From Baffinella frigidus (lineage: Eukaryota > Cryptophyceae > Cryptomonadales > Baffinellaceae), in NCBI GenBank assembly GCA_026770585.1, contig MU647086.1:30259-43290 (forward strand): a DNA stretch of 13,032 bases, written 5' to 3'. Below the pieces are notes generated by a model. It was not told where the DNA came from, did not search any database, and was given only the letters and a program-made list of their open reading frames with translations. Shown in pieces: positions 5,555 through 12,187 of the stretch. The translations under genes and the position numbers were made by a program. Position 1 is the stretch's first letter, and each line of letters begins with the position of its first letter.

Positions 5555-5730
5555 GTCTGTACGACACGTTTTTTTTGTTTTGAACAGGTTATTCGAGAAG
5601 ACCTCGGGTACATGTAGTTTAAAACCCCTGTTTTCACACCTGCTAAAACACTATTAGCGCTTATTAGTACCGGCTCGAGACACGCTCCGGACACCCCATA
5701 AAAGGAGGGATCCATAAAAGCAGTGCTAGG
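5555..5730. other. Unassigned spacer
   Basis: No repeat or gene recognised. CCATAAAA occurs twice within 20 bp near 5696-5719. The minus-strand frame extending to 5518 is not supported by any family. Confidence 0.4.
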
Positions 5731-5748
5731 CCGTCAACTTTTTGGAGA

Positions 5749-5846
5749 TTGACTTGACGGCCGTCAAACGTCAACGTTTTCAGATTCAGTTGGCTTGACT
5801 TCCGTCAAACGTCAAGGCTTTCAGATTAAGTTGACTTGACGATTGA
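5749..5846 (+). repeat. 41-bp tandem repeat, about 2.3 units
   Basis: Units 5749-5789 and 5790-5830 start TTG(A/G)CTTGAC and contain CCGTCAAACGTCAA and TTTCAGATT(C/A)AG. A third begins TTGACTTGACG at 5831. TAGGTCCTTTAGGTCCTTTAGG follows at about 5851; its core also occurs in the inverted arms at 4756 and 5087. Confidence 0.8.
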
Positions 5847-6018
5847 CGTTTGGTAGGTCCTTTAGGTCCTTTAGGAAATTGGTCGGCTGTCAACTCTGAA
5901 AATTTCTGCCCCCTTTACCCCAGGCGGCCAGAAATTTGAAATTTTAAACGATTTTTTTGAAATTTTAAACGAAAATTTGAAAAGTGGATGTACTTTTGAA
6001 GCTAAAGAAATCGAAAAT

Positions 6019-6071
6019 GACAGGCAAGATCTGGCGACAGACAAGATCTGGCGAACCAGATCTTGCCTGTC
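6019..6071. repeat. 16-bp perfect inverted repeat with a third half-copy in the loop
   Basis: GACAGGCAAGATCTGG (6019-6034) and CCAGATCTTGCCTGTC (6056-6071) are exact reverse complements. The 21-nt loop contains GACAAGATCTGG, a partial direct copy of the left arm, so two alternative pairings are possible. Confidence 0.85.
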
Positions 6072-6116
6072 GAAATTGACCCAAGGTCAATTTCGTTTTG
6101 ACCCAAGGTCAATTTC
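6071..6116. repeat. 11-bp hairpin followed by a direct copy
   Basis: CGAAATTGACC / GGTCAATTTCG (6071-6081 and 6085-6095) form a perfect stem with loop CAA. TTGACCCAAGGTCAATTTCG is repeated directly at 6098-6117. Confidence 0.85.
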
Positions 6117-6122
6117 GTTACC

Positions 6123-6146
6123 AACGTCAACGTAAAACTTGACGTT
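6123..6146. repeat. 8-bp perfect inverted repeat
   Basis: AACGTCAA (6123-6130) pairs with TTGACGTT (6139-6146) across 8 nt. Part of the TTGAC-dense region. Confidence 0.65.
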
Positions 6147-6227
6147 TGACTTGACTTTGTCGGAGTTCCCCCGGGGCCGAAGTTGTCTGACCTTGTAGAA
6201 TCCTACGAGTAAGTCTTCTGGGGGGTC

Positions 6228-6245
6228 GTGACAATATATTGTCAC
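6228..6245. repeat. Perfect 18-bp palindrome
   Basis: GTGACAATATATTGTCAC is its own reverse complement. It could be a dimeric operator-type site or a cruciform nucleus. No flanking gene supports either. Confidence 0.7.
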
Positions 6246-6348
6246 ATGTCGGGCACACAAATGACCATATCTCGTCATGAGCTCTTGTTGAAAATCAACG
6301 TATTGTCATCTTCTGACATTATCTGGTCAAAACTGGCTCACGATCGCT

Positions 6349-6627
6349 ATGGGAAGCAGGCAGTCCAATGCCGCCAACGTGGCAGGCAACGGCGAAGGCG
6401 CTGGGTCACAGGTGGTCCCCAGTACACTCGATTCATTGATCGACCCTGTCTTCCAGCGAACAGGGTCGCTGCGGTGGGATCCGGGCTCGGCTGAACCTCG
6501 GTGCTGCGGTGTGTTCTGGGTGGACGGGCAGGGGGCGCCGCAGCCAGTGATGCATCAGTTGGAAACCTGTTCAAAGACTGATGCATCAGTCAAATCTGAC
6601 TGCTCCATCCGTCTGTATCTCAGGTAG
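6349..6627 (+). CDS. Weak coding candidate, 92 codons, no known family
   Basis: The frame opens with a true ATG followed by G (ATGGGAAGC) and ends 92 residues later. The first two thirds are polar and Gly/Ser-rich, then comes a short Cys/Trp-containing stretch (CCGVFWVDGQ). The end overlaps a cluster of TGATGCATCA-type repeats near 6547-6640, which argues against a conserved C-terminus. CAGGTAGC near the stop could serve as a splice donor, so this might be an exon. The opposite strand is also open for 79 codons. I recognise no domain and think a chance frame in GC-richer DNA is at least as likely. Confidence 0.15.
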   Translation: MGSRQSNAANVAGNGEGAGSQVVPSTLDSLIDPVFQRTGSLRWDPGSAEPRCCGVFWVDGQGAPQPVMHQLETCSKTDASVKSDCSIRLYLR

Positions 6628-6645
6628 CACCATGCATCAGATGCA
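6546..6645. repeat. Repeated TGATGCATCA motifs
   Basis: GTGATGCATCAGTTGG (about 6547) and CTGATGCATCAGTC (about 6579) carry palindromic TGATGCATCA. CATGCATCAGATGCATCG follows at about 6631. They are small dyad motifs of unknown role. Confidence 0.6.
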
Positions 6646-6913
6646 TCGTTGATCCGATTCAGATTTCCCGATACTGTCCCGGGCCAGTAGAGTTAGCGCG
6701 CGCGGGCGAGGGTTTGGCGCGCTGCGGCATGGCTGACAGAGGCTCCCCCGGGGGCAGACGGGCGAGTACTGCTCCAAGAAGCGAGTCCGCCGCCCTTGTC
6801 TGACGCCTGGTCTGTTCATCTGGGTTTGCGCCACCTGCGGCTGAAGGTACAGTTGCAAGCTCTTCGATGGCACCTGCCGCTCCGTCGCCAACTTCTCTTC
6901 TCTGCCTGCGTAT
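6646..6913. other. GC-rich unassigned segment next to the telomeric array
   Basis: Both strands are open here. On minus, a frame from the heptamer array ends at 6659; on plus, one enters the array from 6796. Their repeat-derived portions (Trp-Val-Leu-Gly or Pro-Asn-Thr-Gln peptides) are artefacts. The residual ~80 unique codons have no family I can name. Confidence 0.35.
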
Positions 6914-8083
6914 CAACCCCCATCCACCAAACCCCCACCCCCAACACCCAACACCCAGCACCCAAAACCCAAAACCCAAAACCCAACACCCAACACCCAA
7001 CACCCAACAGCCATCACTCAACCCTAAACCTAAATCCTCAAACCTGAACCCTCAACACTACCTCCTACCTGAACCCTCAACCCTAAACCTAAACCCTAAA
7101 ACCTGAACCCTAAGCCCTGAGCCCTGAGCCCTAAACCCTAGACCCTAAACCCTAAACCCTAAACCCTAAATCCAAAACCCTAAACCCTAAACCCTAAACC
7201 CCAAACCCTAAACTCTCAACCCTAAACACTTAACCCTGAACCCTCAACCCACCCTACACCCTAATCCTTAAACCCTAAACCCTAACCCCGAACCCCTGAA
7301 CCCTAAACCCTGAAAACTAGACTTTCTACCCAAAACCCAAAACCCTAAACCCTAAACCCTTAACCCAGAACCTAAAACTCTAAACCCTAAAACTTCAACC
7401 AAAAACCCTCAAACCTAAACCCTGAACCCTCATACCTAAACACTCAACACTATGCCCTACACCCTACACCCTCAACCCTGAACCCTAAAACCTCAACACT
7501 CAACCCTCAACCCTCAACCCTCAAACCTCAAACCTCAAACCCTATACCCTAAACCCTAAACCCTAAACCCTGAACCCTAAACCCTGACCCTAAACCCTGA
7601 ACCCGGAACCTGGCAGCCTCAACCCTGAGCCTAAATCATAAACCCTAAACCCTGATCCCTGAAATCTAAACTCTGAACCCTATACACTGGACCCTATATC
7701 CTCAACCCTAATTCCCAGAATCTCAATCCTTAACCCCAAACCTCAAACCTTAAACTCTAAACCCTATACTCTGGACCCCAAACCCCAAACTCTGATAACT
7801 TTCAGCGCCAAGCCGTAAATCCTGAAACCTGACTTTGAACACCCCTAACCCCAAACCCCAATTCCTAAACCGTAAACCCTCAACCCTACGTAAACTCTTA
7901 TTCCTCCACCCTAAAACCCCTAATGCTAATTCCTAAACGATCAACCGAAAACCCTCCACCCTAAACCATAAACCCTAAACCTCAACCCTCAACCCTCAAC
8001 CCTAAACCCTCAACCCTACACCCTAAACCCTAAACCCCAAACCCTAAACCCTACACCCTAAACCTCTGACCCTTAACCTTCAA

Positions 8084-8118
8084 CCGTAAACCGTAAACCG
8101 TAAACTGTAAACCGTAAA
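8084..8118 (-). repeat. Homogenised CCGTAAA block
   Basis: Five in-register heptamers: CCGTAAA three times, CTGTAAA, CCGTAAA. A local expansion of a point variant within the large array. Confidence 0.85.
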
Positions 8119-8956
8119 CCCTCAACCACAAACCCTCAACCCTAAACCCTAAACCCTAAACCCTAAACCCTAAACCCCAAACCCTAAATCCTAAACCATA
8201 ACACAGAACACTGAAACCTCAATCCCACACACCAAACACTAAACCCTACACCCCAAACCCTAAACCCCAAACCCCAACCCCAACCCCAAACACCAAACAC
8301 CAAACCCTAAACCTCAAACCCTAAACACCCGACACCAAAACCACAAATACAAAACCCCAAATCCCAAACCCTGATCCCTACACCCTGAAACCCTAAACCC
8401 TGAACCCACGACCCCTCAAACCCAAACCCTGAACCCTGGACCCCCAACCCCAATTATGCCTACACCAGGCACCCTGCTCCCCAAAATCCAAACCCCCAAA
8501 CTCCAAACCCCAAACCACAAAACACAAACCCCACACCCAAACCCCAAACCCCAAATTCCAACCCCCCAAACCTCAAACCCCAAATCCCCAAGTCGAAACC
8601 CCAAATCCTGATCGCTACACCCTGACATCATGAACCCTACACCATCAACCACTCAACTCTTAACCCTGAACCCTGAACCCAACACCCTAATCTTCAACCC
8701 CCAAATTTTAATCCCTGAACCCTAACCCCCACACCACCAACCCCAAACTTTAGACCCCAGACCCCGGACCCCAGGCCCTAAACCCTAACATCCCAAACCC
8801 TAAACCCTAAACCTTAATCCCTCATCCCTAACCCCCACACCCGAATCCCTAAATCCTGAACCCCAAATTCCAAACCCTAAACCCTAGCCCCTAAACCCTA
8901 AACCCTAAACCCTAAACTTGGCGATAAACCACCAATCATAAACCACAAACCATCCA

Positions 8957-9089
8957 CCATAAACCATAAACCATCAACCATAAACCATAAACCATCAACC
9001 ATCAACCATAAACCATAAACCATAAACCCCAAACCCCAAACCCCAAACCCTAAACCCTAAACCCCAAACCCTAAACCCCAAACCCTAAA
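8957..9089 (-). repeat. Nineteen in-register variant heptamers, including CCATAAA/CCATCAA
   Basis: 8957-9026 is ten exact heptamers ordered A A B A A B B A A A (A = CCATAAA, B = CCATCAA), giving a 21-bp higher-order period. It is followed without loss of register by CCCCAAA and CCCTAAA units to 9089. The order indicates local unequal exchange or slippage. Confidence 0.9.
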
Positions 9090-9252
9090 CCCCAACCCCA
9101 AACCCCCAAATCTTAAACCCTTAACTCCGAACCCTAAACCCGTATCCCTGCTGAAACCTACAACCTCAACCCTAATCACGGAACCATAAACCCAAAACCC
9201 GGAACCCTGAACACCAAACCCTGTACCCTGTACCCTCAACCCTAAACCCCTC

Positions 9253-9490
9253 TCAGGCAGGGAGGATCGGAGGGAGGAGGAGATGGAGAAGGAGATGGAG
9301 AAGGTGGCGATGTATGGGACCCGAGCACTCTGGGTTGCTTGTGACCCGAGCTCGCGGGGGGGGTAGCTCTACGATCGCTGAAGGGCTGACTTCGTCAGTT
9401 GAACGTGAGTTGGAGATTGGGCTCCGGAATGTTCGTGAAAATGAAGGAAACCAGAAATGGAGGAAGGTGTCGTGAATTGCGGATGTGTGT
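9253..9490. other. Island start: purine-rich tract and unassigned sequence
   Basis: 9256-9304 is almost all purine, with GGAGATGGAGAA repeated directly. CTGAC-TTC-GTCAG (9386-9398) is a small hairpin. I see no gene. Confidence 0.5.
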
Positions 9491-9640
9491 TGAGTGTTGA
9501 TGGTTCAGGGTTAAGGGTTCAGTGTTCAGGGTTCAGGGTGCAGGGTGCATGGTTGATCAAGGTTGATCAGTTTCGACGGTTGGTGGAGGGGGGATAAGGG
9601 TGAAAGGTTCACGGTTCACGGGTCACAGTCGAGGGTTAAG
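9491..9640 (+). repeat. Small GGGTTCA-type patch in the opposite orientation
   Basis: Degenerate GGTTCAGGGTT heptamers at about 9500-9548 and weaker GGTTCAC repeats at about 9606-9640, G-rich strand on plus. This reverses the orientation of the adjacent array. Two TGATCA motifs lie between the patches. Confidence 0.7.
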
Positions 9641-9737
9641 CTCCAACTTAAACCTCTGACTAGTCCTGTACACGACTGAGACCTCGAACGGGCCCTGCAA
9701 CTTGGTGTTGTATCCTGGACCTCGTGTACCAACTGAA

Positions 9738-10043
9738 CTACACTGATTGTTCACGGAGGAGCCTCCGGCCAAGGACGGTACTGAAACCCAAACTCGACAA
9801 AGGTGAGACACAGTCTACAGTGTACTCGGGGGGGTACTGCGAACGAAGCATGGAAACACGCTGGACCCATGCAAGGGGGTGCCGAAGTGTTGGTCTCAGG
9901 GTCAATTCAGGCGAGGATTTGACTGGATGGAAGTTGGCACACAGGCTTCTGAAGCCAATACTCATGCACTCAACAGTGAAACACTCTCGGTCACCCCCTG
10001 GGGGGAAACACCAAGCGTATCCAACTTTGGGCCCTGAGGCCAT
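9738..10043 (-). CDS. Weak coding candidate, 101 codons, no known family
   Basis: The minus-strand frame starts at a true ATG (10043) and reads MASGPKVGYAWCFPPGG..., Ser/Leu/Arg/Pro-rich with four Cys. No signal peptide, membrane segment or motif is evident. The plus strand is also open over the same stretch (9724-10113, 129 codons), but that frame begins at GTG. Overlapping open frames on both strands in a non-repetitive ~300-bp stretch are unusual. They could mark a decayed gene or simply composition. I cannot name a family for either strand. Confidence 0.18.
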   Translation of the reverse strand: MASGPKVGYAWCFPPGGDRECFTVECMSIGFRSLCANFHPVKSSPELTLRPTLRHPLAWVQRVSMLRSQYPPEYTVDCVSPLSSLGFSTVLGRRLLREQSV

Positions 10044-10113
10044 TGTTAGCCGTTTGACCCCCCTACATTATTGTTCAATGGACACGTATCTACGCGAATC
10101 GTGTCCAAAATAG

Positions 10114-10191
10114 GGTGGTGAGGTTGACGTCAATGAGGGGAGCAGCGTGATTGTCTCGGGACAGAAAAATCTTCTTTTTAAACCAATCAGA
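10114..10191. other. Short unassigned spacer
   Basis: Nothing recognised before the 374-bp duplication begins. Confidence 0.4.
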
Positions 10192-10870
10192 GCAAATGCC
10201 CCCAAAGAAACCCCTTCAGAACGTTCCCGGCCGCTGTTTTTGACTTGATTTCTGAGTTTTTTACCTAGTGTAACCCCTGAGAGGACCCAAACCTATGATG
10301 CATGGTCCCCAAGTCTTGAAATTCCTGGAAGATCGACCAACTTTCACGACTAACTCCATCAGATCTCCTTTTAGTGTCAACAGATGAGATGTTTTGTAAC
10401 TTTGGAAGTTTTCAGTCCCCTACGGACCTGAGCACATGCACACTCCTGTAAGGCGATACATATAGGCTGAATCCGGGCTCATAATAACTTTGAATGGAGC
10501 CCAACTGTCACCCGTAGAGCCATAACTTCAGAAATTCTGATTAGGTTCCACCTCCGCCTCAAAAAGCAAATACCGCCGAAGGACCACCTGCAGAACGTTC
10601 CCAGCAGCCGATTTTGACTCGATTTCTGTTTGTTTAACATATTTGTACCTCTTAGAGGACCAAAACCTATCATGCATGGTCCCCAAGTCTTCAAAATCCT
10701 GGAAGATCGATCAACTTTTACTCCTAATTCCATCAGATCTCTTTTAGGTGTCAACAGATGAAATGTTCTGTGACTTTGGAAGTTTTCAGTCCCCCACGGA
10801 CCTGAGCACATGCAAGGACCCGTAAAGTGATAGATCTAGGATGAATCCGGGCTCATTCCAACTTTTCGGG
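10192..10870. repeat. 374-bp tandem duplication, about 1.8 units
   Basis: Unit 1 starts GCAAATGCCCCCAAAG at 10192 and unit 2 starts GCAAATACCGCCGAAG at 10566. Matching landmarks keep the 374-bp spacing, for example CAGAACGTTCCC, TGCATGGTCCCCAAGTCTT and GAATCCGGGCTCAT (10469, 10843). Identity is about 80 % by eye, with small indels. A minus-strand frame of 110 codons (10479-10811) exists in unit 2, but the same frame in unit 1 hits a stop at codon 6, so it is not conserved. Confidence 0.9.
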
Positions 10871-11208
10871 TCCACAATCAGTTCGAAAAGGTCGGTAATT
10901 GTCACTAAGCAGCAATTATTCGGGTGAGTTACGAGTCAATTATTCTGTTGGGTTATGGGTCAGTATTCGGTTGAGTCAGAGGTCATTTCTTATCATAATT
11001 ACTGTATCTAGAACCTCTGCATACTTTGATTTTAAATTTACGTACCAACAAGCGGCCCGTGGAGCCCTTTTCGTTTGTTCTTGGGCGGAAGGGCTGTCTG
11101 CCGAAAATGTCAACAAAAGGAGCCGCCTGGGGCATTGTTGCGGTACACTCCCCCCATGCGAGACCAGAATCTTGTAGCTATGGGGCCATTAAACGTGGAT
11201 CAGGAATA
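10871..11208 (+). other. Unassigned segment with two overlapping weak frames
   Basis: Two plus-strand frames overlap (10899-11177 and 11026-11250); the second begins at TTG. Degenerate GGGTNAGTTACG-like motifs occur near 10921-10985. No domain or family is recognised. Confidence 0.3.
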
Positions 11209-11235
11209 ATATTGGGGGGTCAAACCTCCCAATAT
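11209..11235. repeat. 12-bp hairpin, triloop
   Basis: ATATTGGGGGGT and ACCTCCCAATAT pair at 11 of 12 positions around CAA. It has no following T-run and lies in eukaryote-like DNA, so I do not call it a terminator. Confidence 0.65.
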
Positions 11236-11270
11236 GACTCCAGGGGCTAACTTGTGACATTGCGTGATTG

Positions 11271-11284
11271 CCCCCCATGGGGGG
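11271..11284. repeat. CCCCCCATGGGGGG palindrome
   Basis: A perfect 14-bp palindrome, 36 bp after the preceding hairpin. Both are G/C-run based. Confidence 0.65.
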
Positions 11285-11596
11285 TCGAATTCAGGGCTTC
11301 AGTACTTCCCAAGGACGCAGCAGACCGTAACTCACTAACATCTTGGTCGATCCTACGTTTTGGAATTGCTCTGAACGTGTGGTTCTCATGAGGCCAGCAA
11401 CATGTTGAACCAGTTCAGTTAACTATCTACGAACAAGACATCAAACGCAGCAGCCATGGTCCCGAGCGTGTTAGTTCAAACCAGGGGCTTGGGTTAGTCC
11501 CCTCCAACCCTACACCGCATGGCGACACGCTCGCAAACCACACACGAGATGAGCGCACATTTTAATCAACGACACCAGCCAGGAAGCCGCCAGTGC
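11285..11596. other. Unassigned segment
   Basis: Non-repetitive sequence without a notable frame or site. Confidence 0.4.
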
Positions 11597-11758
11597 CTAC
11601 CGTACCCCTAAGAATGTCATCTCCTCGGGCAGCCACTCTTCCAGCTCGGGCATCTGCCCCCCCTCTTCCTGAGGTACAAAGAAGTCCGATACCCTTTCTA
11701 CGACACGAATTGTCGTAGATGGCGCCCCGGCCTGACTTGCCCTGCCAATCTCCGCCAT
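11597..11758 (-). CDS. Small candidate ORF or terminal exon, 53 residues, acidic C-terminus
   Basis: The minus-strand frame runs from ATG at 11758 to TAG at 11597. It begins MAEIGRASQAGAPSTTIRVV, continues through a DFFVPQEEGG stretch, then an acidic segment (MPELEEWLPEEM), and ends FLGVR. Its composition looks more protein-like than the longer Gly-rich frame that overlaps it (11562-11795). GGGGCAG just upstream of the ATG could be a splice acceptor, in which case this would be the last exon of a gene lying to the right. A 9-bp inverted repeat (11697-11719) falls inside it. No family is recognised; it rests on composition alone. Confidence 0.22.
   Translation of the reverse strand: MAEIGRASQAGAPSTTIRVVERVSDFFVPQEEGGQMPELEEWLPEEMTFLGVR
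11697..11719. repeat. 9-bp perfect inverted repeat
   Basis: TCTACGACA and TGTCGTAGA flank CGAAT. Confidence 0.7.
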
Positions 11759-11817
11759 GCCCTGCCCCGTCCATCACCTGCGACAACAAGTACATTAGAC
11801 TCTGTGGAGCTACGCTG

Positions 11818-12036
11818 TAAAGGTTTAGGGTTTAGGGTTTAGGGCTTAGGGTTTAGGGTTTAGGGTTTTGGGGTTTAGGTTTTGGGGTTTAGGTTTTGGG
11901 GTTTGGGATTTGGGGTCTGGGGTTTGGAGTTAAGGTTTTTGGGTTGTGGGTTTGGGGTTTGGGGTTTGGGGTTTGGGGTTTCGAGTTTGGGGTCTCTGTT
12001 TAGGGTTCCAGGTTCCGGGATTCAGGGGTTAGGGCT
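11818..12036 (+). repeat. Telomere-like array, TTTAGGG strand, proximal part
   Basis: Starts with near-perfect TTTAGGG units at 11822, passes into a 14-bp period (TTTTGGGGTTTAGG, about 11866-11905), then GGGGTTT variants. The G-rich strand is plus, opposite to the array at 6914-9252. A 63-codon frame inside it (11882-12073) is an artefact. Confidence 0.93.
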
Positions 12037-12187
12037 GAGGTCCATACACGGCTTTGCACTAGTAAGAAGATAAACAAAAAAGTCTAATTGCTGCCTGACA
12101 CATGCACCCCAAACCCTAAACCTTACCCCCACCAACCCAACACAGCTCTGTTGGGCATGCTGCCCAAGAGGCCCACCCTGCCCAGCC
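12037..12187. other. Interruption of the TTTAGGG array
   Basis: About 150 bp of non-telomeric sequence containing one small CCCTAAA-strand patch (about 12105-12131) and a hairpin TTGGGCA-TGC-TGCCCAA (12151-12167). Confidence 0.7.

Larger units (their letters stand above)
5733..6155. repeat. TTGAC/GTCAA-dense region
   Basis: I count 20 TTGAC or GTCAA pentamers here: 11 in 5733-5847, one at 5889 and 8 in 6076-6155. About 0.8 would be expected by chance in this length. They occur as inverted pairs and as part of a 41-bp tandem repeat. TTGAC is the core of the plant WRKY-binding W-box, but the arrangement also fits repeated hairpin formation in a mobile element. The middle (5935-5972) holds a 17-bp direct repeat TTTGAAATTTTAAACGA. 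Confidence 0.8.
6914..9252 (-). repeat. Large degenerate telomere-like array, CCCTAAA strand
   Basis: About 2.3 kb of heptamer-derived sequence, dominated by CCCTAAA with CCCTCAA, CCCTGAA, CCCCAAA and AACACCC variants. Runs of perfect CCCTAAA occur near 7136-7165, 7545-7575, 8145-8178 and 8885-8918. Most of the array has drifted in register and sequence, so it is not a fresh chromosome end. The G-rich strand is minus, pointing left. Reading frames inside it are low-complexity artefacts. Confidence 0.95.

Noticed and set aside
6659-7106. Frames rich in WVLGFG or PNTQHP peptides
   Set aside because: They read through telomere-like heptamers, so the repeat peptide is an artefact of composition.
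8416-9239. Gly/Leu/Trp-rich minus-strand frames
   Set aside because: Translations of the degenerate CCCTAAA array.
10479-10811. 110-codon minus-strand frame with a true ATG
   Set aside because: It lies in unit 2 of the 374-bp duplication. The matching frame in unit 1 has a stop at codon 6, so the frame is not conserved.
11209-11235. Bacterial rho-independent terminator
   Set aside because: A stem-loop without a following T-run, in telomere-bearing nuclear DNA with no adjacent gene.
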